Source: Herbiconiux aconitum
Lineage (GTDB): Bacteria > Actinomycetota > Actinomycetes > Actinomycetales > Microbacteriaceae
Assembly (NCBI RefSeq): GCF_024979235.1
Contig: NZ_JANLCM010000001.1
Span: forward strand, 682,001 to 746,000
Direction: 5' to 3'
Length of the DNA: 64,000 bases
Below are positions 41,700-49,933 of the stretch, one piece after another. Position numbers and translations under genes: made by a program. The notes under the pieces are model-generated. The model was not told the DNA's origin. It worked only from the letters and a program-made list of their open reading frames with translations, and searched no databases. The stretch's first letter is position 1, and the number at the start of each line of letters is the position of its first letter.

Positions 41700-42740
41700 C
41701 TAGACCCTCGCCGCCAGGATCAGGTCGATGTTCTCGGGCGATCGGTCGAGCTCCCCCGCCTCGATGCGACGGGCGAGCTCGACCGTGAGGGCGTTGGCGG
41801 GAGCCGAGCCGCCGATGCGGGCTTGCTCGTCGACCACGAGACCGTTGATCTCGTGCACTTCGTTGCGGCGGCCCTTGATCCAGTCCTGGAGCGAGGTGGT
41901 GCGGGTGTCGGGCGACGAGAAGCGCGTCAGCACCTGCTCGAACAACTGTTCGGCGAAGCGGTCGGGGTTCGCGAGGTCGGCCTCGGGCATCCCGAAGATC
42001 GGACGCAACCGGATGCCCGTCTCCATCGCCGTGCGCGCAGCCTCCCGACCGCAGCTCAGCATGAATTCGTACATGCCGGGCACCTCGACGGCCTTGGCGA
42101 GCTGCATGTCGAGGATGGCCGAGGGCACCAGCTCCGCAGCGTTCACGATGAGCTTCATCCACTTCGACGAACGGATGTCGTCGGAGATCTCGACGGTGCC
42201 GGCGAACTGCAGCACGTCGGCCACCTCCTGCTCGCGGCCCACCACGGCGGGGTGGATGCCGCCGATCGCGAACCACGCCTCTTCGGGCGGGGTCTCGCGG
42301 TTCGTGATGCCGGGTTCGTACATGTTCGAGGCCACCTCGATGACGGCGCCCACGGTGCGCTCGGGCCCCATGATGTCGGCGATGTCGTCAAGCGACATGC
42401 CGTTCTGCAGCCCCACGACGAGTCCGTCGGGCTTCACGAGCGGCTTGATGAGCTCGCAGGCCCAGCGGGTGTCGTAGGCCTTCACCACGATGAAGACGAT
42501 GTCGAACGGGTCGCGCAGGGTCGCGACCTCGCAGAGGTTGTAGACCGTCACCGGCGTCACTTCGGTGCGGTCGGGCATCACGACGGTGATGCCGTGCTCA
42601 CGCATCGCATCGACGTGCGCGGGCCACTGCTCGATGAAGGTGACGTCGAGGCCGGCGCGGGTGAGATCGGCGGCGATCCCCGCCCCGTTCGCTCCGGTTC
42701 CGACGAAGGCGATTTTCTTAGAGGTCATCGACGCTGACAC
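41700..42740 (-). CDS. Ketopantoate reductase (ApbA/PanE)-family dehydrogenase
   Basis: The 346-residue protein has the N-terminal Rossmann motif KIAFVGTGANGAGIAADL and the ApbA segments VVKAYDTRWACELI and VGLQNGMSLDDI. Its C-terminal helical domain has the catalytic-lysine region SSKWMKLIVNAAELVPS and the ending NEVHEINGLVVDEQARIGG. Members reduce ketopantoate or other 2-oxoacids with NADPH; many catabolic relatives exist, and the location here suggests catabolism. GTG 42740 and ATG 42728 are both possible starts, with ATG nearer the conserved region. It is divergent from an alpha/beta hydrolase, with an inverted GTTCA/TGAAC repeat between them. Confidence 0.82.
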   Translation of the reverse strand: MSASMTSKKIAFVGTGANGAGIAADLTRAGLDVTFIEQWPAHVDAMREHGITVVMPDRTEVTPVTVYNLCEVATLRDPFDIVFIVVKAYDTRWACELIKPLVKPDGLVVGLQNGMSLDDIADIMGPERTVGAVIEVASNMYEPGITNRETPPEEAWFAIGGIHPAVVGREQEVADVLQFAGTVEISDDIRSSKWMKLIVNAAELVPSAILDMQLAKAVEVPGMYEFMLSCGREAARTAMETGIRLRPIFGMPEADLANPDRFAEQLFEQVLTRFSSPDTRTTSLQDWIKGRRNEVHEINGLVVDEQARIGGSAPANALTVELARRIEAGELDRSPENIDLILAARV

Positions 42741-42757
42741 CTGCTCCCTGTTTCAAA

Positions 42758-42774
42758 GTTCAGTTGAGGTGAAC
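42758..42774. promoter_or_regulatory. GTTCA-N7-TGAAC inverted repeat upstream of the ketopantoate-reductase-like gene
   Basis: GTTCA (42758-42762) and TGAAC (42770-42774) are spaced by 7 bp, 18 bp upstream of the minus-strand start. It resembles the TGAACATGTTCA palindrome at 27767 in its half-site, though spacing differs. Confidence 0.35.
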
Positions 42775-42891
42775 AGTCTATCGGCGAGTTCATCAAAACT
42801 ACACAGTGAGATTCGACTGGTGCGGGGAACGAATGTGTGCAACACTCTGAACAAGAACGAACGTTCTGTCTGTCACCGGAAGGAATCCCTC

Positions 42892-43602
42892 ATGTCCACT
42901 CCCACCGTCCTCCTCGTCCACGGTGCTTTCGCCGACGGCTCCAGCTGGTCGAAGGTCGCCTCCCACCTCCGCGAGGCCGGCATCGAATCGCGCACCGTGT
43001 CGAACCCTCTGCGCGGCCTGAGCTTCGACGGCGAGTACGTCGCGAGCGTCGTGGCCCAAACCCCAGGCGACGTGGTGCTCGTCGGTCACAGCTACGGCGG
43101 GCCGGTCATCACCTACGCCGGCAGCAGCGCCGAGAACGTGAAGGGTCTCGTCTACGTGGCCTCGTTCGGCCTCGACAAGGGCATGAGCGTGCAGGAGTCG
43201 ACGGCCGGGTTCCCCGACTCCGAATTGGTGAGCTCCCTGCAGCCGTGGACCTTCCCGGGCAGCGAACTGCCCGAGTTCACGATTCAGCAGGACAAGTACC
43301 GCTCCGCCTTCGCCGCCGACGTGACCGATGAGGAGGCCGTGTTCGGCGCCGCCAACCAGCGTCCGGCAGCCGCCTTGGCGCTCGGTGAGCCGCTGGCCGT
43401 CGAGCCGGCCTGGAAGCGCGTTCCCAGCTGGTGGGCGCTCTCCGGTTCTGACAACGCGATCAACCCGGACTCGCAGCGGGCGGCGGCGGCGCGAGTCGGC
43501 GCATCCGTCACCGAACTCGAAGGCGGGTCGCATTCGATCGCCGTGTCGCGCTCGCGCGAGGTGGCCGACGTGATCATCGCCGCGGTGCGCGCCGTCAGCT
43601 GA
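42892..43602 (+). CDS. Alpha/beta hydrolase
   Basis: The 237-residue protein has the alpha/beta-hydrolase core: oxyanion motif LLVHGAFADGSSWSKV, nucleophile elbow GHSYGGPVI (Ser near residue 67), Asp or Glu in ALSGSDNAINPDSQR and the catalytic His in ELEGGSHSIAVSRS. It belongs to the EstC/hydroxynitrile-lyase-like esterases, with an unknown ester or C-C substrate. GGAAGGAA precedes the ATG at 42892. It is divergent from the ketopantoate-reductase-like gene and followed by a strong hairpin before the ligase gene. Confidence 0.88.
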   Translation: MSTPTVLLVHGAFADGSSWSKVASHLREAGIESRTVSNPLRGLSFDGEYVASVVAQTPGDVVLVGHSYGGPVITYAGSSAENVKGLVYVASFGLDKGMSVQESTAGFPDSELVSSLQPWTFPGSELPEFTIQQDKYRSAFAADVTDEEAVFGAANQRPAAALALGEPLAVEPAWKRVPSWWALSGSDNAINPDSQRAAAARVGASVTELEGGSHSIAVSRSREVADVIIAAVRAVS

Positions 43603-43631
43603 CCCCTTCGGGGAGCCGGGTGGCCGGATTC

Positions 43632-43664
43632 GGCGGGAGGGGAGACGCGCAGGCCCCTCCCGCC
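43632..43664. terminator. Perfect 11-bp GC hairpin between hydrolase and ligase genes
   Basis: GGCGGGAGGGG (43632-43642) pairs perfectly with CCCCTCCCGCC (43654-43664) around an 11-base loop. It ends 13 bases before the ligase ATG and lacks a T-run. It may end hydrolase transcription, or form in the ligase leader and affect its translation. Confidence 0.7.
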
Positions 43665-43677
43665 GTAGGGTGTGGGC

Positions 43678-46212
43678 ATGGCCGCTGAGCTGACGCTGGG
43701 CGCTGAGGAGGAACTGCACCTCATCGACCTCCAGAGCGGAAAGTTGTCGGCGCGCGCGCCGCAGATTCTGTCGCGGCTTCCGGGCGCGAGCTATTCCGCC
43801 GAGTTGCAGCGCACCACTGTCGAGACGAACACGGCGGTGCAGACCACCCTCGACGGGCTCCGCACCGACATCCTGCAGCTCCGCGCCGGGCTTGTGGCAG
43901 CGGCGGCTCCGGAGGGCGTCGGCATCGCCTGCGTCGGCACCGCCCCCCGTTCCGAGTTCGCCGACTTCGAGCTGACCTCCTCGGGGCGCTTCGCCCGGAT
44001 GCAGGAGCAGTACCGCCTGCTGGTCGACGAGCAACTGATCTGCGGAACGCAGGTGCACGTCGGCGTCTCGGATCGCGACCTCGCCGTGGAGATCGCACAG
44101 CGCGTCGCCCGCGACCTCCCGGTTCTGCTCGCCCTCTCGGCCAGTTCGCCCTATTGGAATGGTCAGGACACCGGGTATTCGAGCATCCGATCGATCATCT
44201 GGCAGCGCTGGCCCAGCGCCGGAGCAACCGGCGAGATGGGATCGGGCGCCGAGTACGACGAGCTTCTGAGCGACTTGATCGCCACCGGGGTGATCGCCGA
44301 CGCGAAGATGGCCTACTTCGAAGTGCGCCCCTCGGCTCACGCGCCGACACTCGAGTTGAGAGTGTGCGACGCCTGCCCGATCGTGGATGACGCGGTGCTG
44401 ATCGCCGGATTGTTCCGGGCGGCGGTTCGCGCCGCCGAAATGGACATCGCGGCCGGGCGGCCCGCGGTGCTGGCCGCCGCACCCGTGCACCGTGCCGCCA
44501 TGTGGCAGGCGGCACGCACCGGTCTGAGCGGCGATCTGCTCGACGACACCGCGCATCCGCGCCCCCTGCCGGCAGCACAGGTGGTGCGCCGGTTGATCGG
44601 GCGACTGCGTCCGCAGCTCGAAGAGCTCGGCGACCACGCCGAGGTGGTCGACCTCGCCGAGACCCTGCTCGCCCGTGGCAACTCGGCCGACCGGCAGCGT
44701 GCGGCGTTCGCCGAGACCGGATCGCTCGACGCCGTGGTGCGGCTCGTGGTGGAGGAGACGCACGGTCCGGCGGGTGGACCACCACCGGCCGTTGCAGCGC
44801 TGCGCGGCTACCGCACCCGGGCGGGCGACGAGGCCGTGGGGCCCGGGGCGCGGCCGCGACCCGCATACGAACGGATCGCGCGGCACTACGAAGGACTGGC
44901 TCCCGAGCGGCTGGCACTCCGGATGCGCGAAGGACGGGCCTGGGTACGCGCCCGCGGGATGACGGTCGGAAATGCGGCCGGAAGCAAGCACGACTTCGAC
45001 GTCGACCTCGTGCCGCGCGTCATCACCGCGCACGAGTGGACGCGGATCGTCGCGGGGGTCACCCAGCGCGCCCGCGCACTCGAATCCTTCTTGCAAGACG
45101 TCTACGGGGAGCAGCGCATCGTCTACGACGGCGCGGTGACCCACGCGACTCTCGAGCGCTCTCCCGGCTGGATCGAGTCGGCCCGGATGCTGCCGCGCGG
45201 CGGGGTGCGCGCGCCGATCATGGCTTTCGACCTCGTGCGCAACGAGTTCGGCGACTGGCGGGTGCTCGAAGACAATCTCCGCAACCCTGTCGGCGTGGGC
45301 TATGCGATCGCCATCCGCGAGCTGATGGACGAGGTGGCGCCCGACGTGCCCCGACCCGAGGGACTGTATTCGCCGGCCGACGGATATGCCATGCTGCGCC
45401 GTTCGGTGCTCGGTCACGGCTCATCCGGGGCGCTGCTCTCCAGCGGACCGTCGAGTGCGGAATGGTTCGAGCACCGCGCGATCGCGGAGGGCGCCGGACT
45501 CGCCCTGCTCGGACTCGACGACGTGATCGTCGAGAACGGTCGGGTGTTCGCCCGGGCGCAACGAGTGCCGGTCGATGCCCTCTACCTGCGCCTGGATGTC
45601 GAGCTGCCGGATGCGGTCGACAGCGCCGGACGCGCGATCGGCCGCGAGATCATGGAGGTCGCGGCATCCGGTGGCGTCGCTCTGGCGAACGCCCCCGGCA
45701 ACGGCGTCGGCGACGACAAGGCGATGTACTGCGACGTGCCCGCCGTGATCGCCTACTACCTCGGCGAGCGCCCGTTGCTCGAGCAGGTTCCGACCTATCG
45801 CACCGTCGACGACATCGAATTGCTCGCCGTGCTCGAACGCGTGGGCGAGTTGGTGACGAAGCCGGTGGGCGGAGACGGCGGAGCCGGAGTGCTGGTCGGC
45901 CCTTCGGTGCCGGCCGCCGCTGTGGCGGAGCGCCGCTCGGCCATCGCCGCAGCGCCCGCCGACTGGGTGGCGCAGGAGGTGGTGCCGCTGTCGTCGCATC
46001 CGACCCTGGTGGAGGTGGATGCGCGCATCGGCGACCTCGGAGCCGTGCTGGAGCCGCGCCGTGTCGACCTGCGCGTGTTCGTCTTCGCGACGGAGGATTC
46101 AGGATTCGACGTGGCGCCGTTCGCCCTGACCCGGGTGGCCCCCGCGGGCAGCATGGTGGTGAGCGCCTCGCAAGGGGGCGGCGCGAAAGACACCTGGATC
46201 CTCCGCGGCTGA
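43678..46212 (+). CDS. Fusion of GCS2 carboxylate-amine ligase and circularly permuted ATP-grasp ligase
   Basis: The 844-residue protein joins two ATP-using ligase modules. Residues about 1-365 are a glutamate-cysteine-ligase family 2 (YbdK/EgtA-like) domain: LGAEEELHLIDLQSGKL, CGTQVHVGVSDRDLAV and TLELRVCDACP. Residues about 395-844 are a DUF404/DUF407 (CP_ATPgrasp) domain with VLEDNLRNPVGVGYAI, ANAPGNGVGDDKAMYCDVP and TKPVGGDGGAGVLVGPS. Each half normally forms amide bonds. Together they may make a di- or tripeptide-like product. The ATG at 43678 fits MAAELTLGAEEEL; a GTG at 43672 is possible. It follows a strong hairpin. The product is unknown, with no obvious partner besides a small membrane protein downstream. 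Confidence 0.85.
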   Translation: MAAELTLGAEEELHLIDLQSGKLSARAPQILSRLPGASYSAELQRTTVETNTAVQTTLDGLRTDILQLRAGLVAAAAPEGVGIACVGTAPRSEFADFELTSSGRFARMQEQYRLLVDEQLICGTQVHVGVSDRDLAVEIAQRVARDLPVLLALSASSPYWNGQDTGYSSIRSIIWQRWPSAGATGEMGSGAEYDELLSDLIATGVIADAKMAYFEVRPSAHAPTLELRVCDACPIVDDAVLIAGLFRAAVRAAEMDIAAGRPAVLAAAPVHRAAMWQAARTGLSGDLLDDTAHPRPLPAAQVVRRLIGRLRPQLEELGDHAEVVDLAETLLARGNSADRQRAAFAETGSLDAVVRLVVEETHGPAGGPPPAVAALRGYRTRAGDEAVGPGARPRPAYERIARHYEGLAPERLALRMREGRAWVRARGMTVGNAAGSKHDFDVDLVPRVITAHEWTRIVAGVTQRARALESFLQDVYGEQRIVYDGAVTHATLERSPGWIESARMLPRGGVRAPIMAFDLVRNEFGDWRVLEDNLRNPVGVGYAIAIRELMDEVAPDVPRPEGLYSPADGYAMLRRSVLGHGSSGALLSSGPSSAEWFEHRAIAEGAGLALLGLDDVIVENGRVFARAQRVPVDALYLRLDVELPDAVDSAGRAIGREIMEVAASGGVALANAPGNGVGDDKAMYCDVPAVIAYYLGERPLLEQVPTYRTVDDIELLAVLERVGELVTKPVGGDGGAGVLVGPSVPAAAVAERRSAIAAAPADWVAQEVVPLSSHPTLVEVDARIGDLGAVLEPRRVDLRVFVFATEDSGFDVAPFALTRVAPAGSMVVSASQGGGAKDTWILRG

Positions 46213-46285
46213 CGGCCGGACGGCGAGTCTGGGAAGGGCGATGAGTCCCCGGAGGCGTCATGAGGCGCGAAGGGGGTCGCGCCGC

Positions 46286-46420
46286 TCAGAGCCGGGTGAA
46301 GAAGCCGTGATCGGGGAGGCGCGGCCGGTCGTCGTTACCGCCACCGGGGCTGGTGGCGGCCAGGATCGCGAGGAAGGCGATCCAAAGTGCGAGGGCTGCG
46401 AGAAGCAGGAGGAAGAACAT
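46286..46420 (-). CDS. 44-residue single-pass membrane protein
   Basis: The protein starts MFFLLLLAALALWIAFLAIL, a single hydrophobic helix, and ends in a hydrophilic tail with GGGNDDRPRLPDHGFF. A GGAG ribosome site precedes the ATG at 46420. A longer frame starting at 46531 has no matching ribosome site. It is convergent with the ligase gene. No function is recognised. Confidence 0.5.
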   Translation of the reverse strand: MFFLLLLAALALWIAFLAILAATSPGGGNDDRPRLPDHGFFTRL

Positions 46421-46555
46421 GGTGGTCTCCAGAGGGAATGGGTGCGCTCGGTTGATGCGCACTCTCCACAGTCCTCGCTGAGGTGGGTGCTCCTCATCGG
46501 GCGATTTCCGTATTGTGAGGCGGCCGAGCATCTGCGCTGTAAGGCGACGCCATCA

Positions 46556-46621
46556 TTTCGGGAGGAGCTGAGCGTAAGCGACCCCGTATACGGCCTTCGT
46601 TCGCTTCTCCTCCTCCCGAAA
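46556..46621. terminator. Long hairpin downstream of the MFS gene
   Basis: TTTCGGGAGGAG (46556-46567) and CTCCTCCCGAAA (46610-46621) are perfect 12-bp arms. AAGCGA/TCGCTT adds a second stem inside, with CCGTATACGG near the loop. It begins 6 bp after the MFS stop codon and probably ends that transcript. Confidence 0.75.
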
Positions 46622-46626
46622 ACGCG

Positions 46627-47838
46627 TCAGGCGGGCGTGAGGACTCTCTGCCGCGGCATCCGGAGCGCGAAGACGGAAGCCGCGGCCATCAGCACGACGG
46701 CCGACCCGAACGCGGCGGGGAACGAGAAGGCGTCGACGAGCAGGCCCGCCACGAGCGGCCCGGCGATCGCGCCGACATCGGCGAAGGCCTGGAACACCGC
46801 GACCGGCTGCCCGCCTCGCGCCCCGGCCGCGTCACCGACCGCAGCCGCCGGTGCGGTGCCCATGAAGGCCGCCGCGACCCCGTAGAGGCAGAGCAGCACG
46901 ATCAGCATCCAGAGCTCGGTGACGAACGGGATGGCCAGCATGATCGCGGCGCCCACGGCGAACGACCCGATGATGGCCGGCCGGCGCCCGACGGTGTCGA
47001 CGAAACGGCCCGCGGGCAGCAACGTCAGGGTCTGCGCGACGGCCGCGATGGCGAAGGCGATGCCCGTCCAGGCCGGCTCGCCGTGCAGCACCTCGACCAC
47101 GAGCACGGGGATGAGCGCGCTCCGCACACCCATCGCCGACCACCCTTGCGCGAGATTCGCGAGCAGGGCCGCCTGATAACCCTTGTCGCGCAGCACCTCG
47201 CGGAACGGCCGCGCCGGCTCAGCGGCGGCCGTCGGATCGCGGTGATGGCGTCCGAGCAGGGCGAGCCCCACAGCGCCCGCCACCACGAGGGTGGCCGCGT
47301 AGAAGAAGAACGGGGCGTGCAGCGAGATTCCGGCGAGCAGGCCGCCCACCGCGGGGCCGGCCATGCCGCCGATCAGGAATCCGCCCTGGTAGAAGCCGAC
47401 CGCCCGGCCGCGCAGCCTCGGTTCGACCGAGGCGAGCAGCAGGGTCATCGCCGACACGGAGAACATGGCCGATCCGATGCCACCGGCCCCGCGAAGCACG
47501 AGCACCTGCCAATAGGTGTCGGCCAGGCCGACCAGGGCGCTCGAGAGGGCGACGATGCCGATGCCGGTGGCGAGGATGATCCGTTCCCCACCGAAGTCGA
47601 TGAGCTTGCCGACGAAGGGGTTCGCCACCAGTCGCATCACCGCGAACGCCGACACGACGGCGCCCACTTCGAAGTAGCCGACCCCGAAGCTCCGCACGTA
47701 GACGGGCAGCACCGGCACGACGACGCCGAAGCCGAGCATCACGAAGAAGGCGACGACCCCCAACACCACGACGTCGCGCGGCAGACCGGCCCCCCGACCC
47801 CAGGCCAGGCGGCGGAGGAGTTCGGATGCGCGGGCCAC
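46627..47838 (-). CDS. MFS transporter
   Basis: The 403-residue membrane protein has 12 predicted spans. The loop 2-3 motif is VANPFVGKLIDFGGERI, and RFVDTVGRRPAIIGSFA is the equivalent motif in the second half. It resembles drug or metabolite exporters of the 12-TM DHA1 type; the cargo is not predictable. The start is a GTG with no clear ribosome site, and an 8-bp GC hairpin lies just upstream. It is divergent from the DUF2188 gene and followed by a long terminator hairpin. Confidence 0.87.
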   Translation of the reverse strand: MARASELLRRLAWGRGAGLPRDVVVLGVVAFFVMLGFGVVVPVLPVYVRSFGVGYFEVGAVVSAFAVMRLVANPFVGKLIDFGGERIILATGIGIVALSSALVGLADTYWQVLVLRGAGGIGSAMFSVSAMTLLLASVEPRLRGRAVGFYQGGFLIGGMAGPAVGGLLAGISLHAPFFFYAATLVVAGAVGLALLGRHHRDPTAAAEPARPFREVLRDKGYQAALLANLAQGWSAMGVRSALIPVLVVEVLHGEPAWTGIAFAIAAVAQTLTLLPAGRFVDTVGRRPAIIGSFAVGAAIMLAIPFVTELWMLIVLLCLYGVAAAFMGTAPAAAVGDAAGARGGQPVAVFQAFADVGAIAGPLVAGLLVDAFSFPAAFGSAVVLMAAASVFALRMPRQRVLTPA

Positions 47839-47858
47839 CGGTCAAGCGTAGTTCGGCT

Positions 47859-47881
47859 GGGGCGGGTCGGAATCCCGCCCC
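47859..47881. promoter_or_regulatory. GC hairpin in the leader of the MFS gene
   Basis: GGGGCGGG (47859-47866) and CCCGCCCC (47874-47881) form a perfect 8-bp stem with a 7-base loop, 20 bp upstream of the MFS start. It may be an operator dyad or a structured 5' leader. No ribosome site is visible for the MFS gene. Confidence 0.45.
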
Positions 47882-47961
47882 GACCGATGGACTTCGGCAC
47901 ACCGCGTGACCTTCGCTCGCAACCGGTGTAGGACAGTAGGCAATCGATTCGAGGAGGAAAC

Positions 47962-48174
47962 ATGGCCGGCGGAGACGTTGAGACATTCCATGAGGGCGGC
48001 GCCTGGTACAACCGCGTCGACGGAGAGCACGGCGCGGTCGGGCCGTTCAAGACGAAGGCCGACGCGATCGACGCCGGTCGTCACGAGGCGCGGCGAGCCC
48101 GGCGCGAGCACGTCATCCGGGATGAGAACGGGCTCGTCGACGAGCGGATCGCGTTCGGCGACGAGACGCTCTGA
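47962..48174 (+). CDS. DUF2188 small protein
   Basis: The 70-residue protein matches the DUF2188 pattern: ETFHEGGAWYNRVDGE, a middle FKTKADAIDAGRHEARR and the end EHVIRDENGLVDERIAFG. These small actinobacterial proteins have unknown function and are often linked to stress. GAGGAGG lies 5 bases before the ATG. It is divergent from the MFS gene. Confidence 0.82.
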   Translation: MAGGDVETFHEGGAWYNRVDGEHGAVGPFKTKADAIDAGRHEARRARREHVIRDENGLVDERIAFGDETL

Positions 48175-48242
48175 CGCGAGCCGACGCGACGAGCGGCGCT
48201 GGGCCGGGCCCAGCCGAGCCCAGCCGAGCGCACGCTAGCGAC

Positions 48243-48282
48243 GATCCCGGCTCCCGGCGAGTAGACGCCGGGGGCCGGGATC
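48243..48282. terminator. 17-bp stem hairpin at a convergent junction
   Basis: The arms 48243-48259 and 48266-48282 pair over 17 bp with a single G-T-type mismatch, starting and ending in GATC, around a 6-base loop AGTAGA. It sits 4 bp from the stop of the DUF4832 gene and serves both convergent genes. There is no T-run. Confidence 0.8.
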
Positions 48283-48286
48283 GGGG

Positions 48287-49903
48287 TCACACGCGACGAG
48301 CGCGCATCCGGGTGATCACGAGGCCCGCCCCGAGCGCCAGCAGGAGAAGCGCGAGCCCTCCGGCGATCGGCGCCACCGGGCCCTCACCTGTGGCGGCGAG
48401 CGCGGCACCCGAGCCGGAGCCCGGGTCGGCCGGAGTCACCGGCGCGGCGAGATCCGCCGCCGCGATCGTGACCGTCTGGCCGAGCTCGTTCACACCCGTG
48501 GTGGTGTTCCAGGTGCCCACGTTGGCCGTCTGCACGGCGAAGCGCGGGTCGGCAGCGGTGCCCGCATCCGGAGCACGGAGCGCCAGGGCGAGCGAGTAGG
48601 TGCCGGCGGGCACCTCAGCGAGAGACGCGGTGACGGTGGTCGTCGTTCCCGGCAACCACCGGCGCGCGTCGGCGTTGCCGGTGAACGGCACGTCGGTGAC
48701 CGTGCCGTCGGCAGCGGTCAGCTCGAGCACCGCCGGCCGTGGCGTGTAGGGCGCGGCCCAACCGTCGTTGCGCACGTCGAGCGAGACCGTGGCCGTGCCG
48801 GCGTCAGCGCCCGGCGTCACCGTGCTCGAGGTCAGCACGAACCGGTAGCCGAGCCGCTGGGCCGTCTCCTTCAGGCCCGCCTCACCCCAGGTGTCCAGTA
48901 CGTCTTGGTTGTAGTCGGCGTTGAGGTAGCTGTAGTGGTAGCGCGCCATCTCGGCGGAGGCGCTCTCCCACTCCGAACGGGGCGGATTGACGGCACAGGT
49001 CTCGCCGCCCACCGGCACGTACAGGCTGTCGGCCTCGAGATACTCCTGGTCGAGCGTGATGGGGTCGGAGAGGAAGGTGCCGAAGTCGTCAGGCGCCGCG
49101 AGCAGGCAGTCGTTGTGGTGGCCCACCCGCGCGATCGGCGTGTCGGTGAAGGCCTGTTCGGCGGTCACCGCGCTGTCGGCGCTCGCCGGCACCCCGAGCA
49201 ACTCCTGCTTCGAGAGCATGGTGCGCACCTGCACGCCGCGGTCGGCGGGCAGCTCGTCGAGCAGCGCCTGCGTCACGGCGGAGCGGTTCGCCCAGTCCTC
49301 GGCGGTGACGACGCCCGGATCGGCCGGGTCGGCCACGAAGTGATCGGTGTAGTAGCCCTCGCCCCACAGCCCGACGAATCCGTTCTGCACCACCGGGATG
49401 ACATCGGCGTTCGCCCGCAAGATGGGTCCGAGCTGGTGGATGTGCGCGAGCACCACGTCGAGCGACGCGTCGCCGTACGGCGGCGAGTACGGCCAGTCGC
49501 CGCCTTGCACGTAGGCGAAGCGCGCGATCACCGAGATGCCGGCGGCCCGCGCCGTGTCGAAGTCGGCCTGCAGCAGCGCCAGGTAGGCGTCGTCGAGCAC
49601 CGGATTCGCCACGAACTTCTCGAGGTAGAACACGCGCACGATCTGCGTGATGCCCTCGGCGCGGTAGCCCTCGAGCGTGGCCTCGTCGAGCGGCGTGTAG
49701 CCCGATCCGTCGGCCTGGTAGTGGGTGTTGTTGGTGTGGTCGAAGCCGCGCTGCGGGTTCGCGATCACCTCGTCACTCGCCTCGTACGAGACGGTGGTCG
49801 CGCCCGGCGGGGCGTCGGCAGCCGCCGCGACGGCCGGCGCAGCGACCGCCGTCAGGCAGACGGCGGCCAGCGCGAGCGCAGGCAGACCGAGGATGCGTTT
49901 CAT
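48287..49903 (-). CDS. Wall-anchored DUF4874/DUF4832 protein with LAxTG sorting signal
   Basis: The 538-residue secreted protein has a signal peptide (MKRILGLPALALAAVCLTAV). A DUF4874 domain follows (NPQRGFDHTNN ... IVRVFYLEKF, residues about 45-225), then a DUF4832 domain (YLEADSLYVPVGGETC ... MARYHYSYLNADYN, about 255-470). The C-terminus is LAATGEG, a hydrophobic segment and a basic end RMRARRV, the layout of a class E sortase (LAxTG) cell-wall anchor. The TIM-barrel-like N-domain suggests a carbohydrate-active role, which is not proven. It is the last gene of an ABC importer operon, so it may capture or process the imported glycan at the surface. Confidence 0.82.
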   Translation of the reverse strand: MKRILGLPALALAAVCLTAVAAPAVAAAADAPPGATTVSYEASDEVIANPQRGFDHTNNTHYQADGSGYTPLDEATLEGYRAEGITQIVRVFYLEKFVANPVLDDAYLALLQADFDTARAAGISVIARFAYVQGGDWPYSPPYGDASLDVVLAHIHQLGPILRANADVIPVVQNGFVGLWGEGYYTDHFVADPADPGVVTAEDWANRSAVTQALLDELPADRGVQVRTMLSKQELLGVPASADSAVTAEQAFTDTPIARVGHHNDCLLAAPDDFGTFLSDPITLDQEYLEADSLYVPVGGETCAVNPPRSEWESASAEMARYHYSYLNADYNQDVLDTWGEAGLKETAQRLGYRFVLTSSTVTPGADAGTATVSLDVRNDGWAAPYTPRPAVLELTAADGTVTDVPFTGNADARRWLPGTTTTVTASLAEVPAGTYSLALALRAPDAGTAADPRFAVQTANVGTWNTTTGVNELGQTVTIAAADLAAPVTPADPGSGSGAALAATGEGPVAPIAGGLALLLLALGAGLVITRMRARRV

Positions 49904-49933
49904 GGTTCTCCTTCAATCACGGGAATGACTGGG

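Noticed and set aside
42856..42870. GAACGAACGTTCTG as a possible LexA (SOS) box upstream of the hydrolase
   Set aside because: The 8-bp core GAACGTTC is palindromic but the spacing does not fit the actinobacterial SOS consensus, and the gene has no DNA-repair role.
42799..45417. An 872-codon open frame on the minus strand
   Set aside because: It is antisense to the hydrolase and ligase genes. No domain is recognisable and composition is typical of a reverse-frame shadow in GC-rich DNA.
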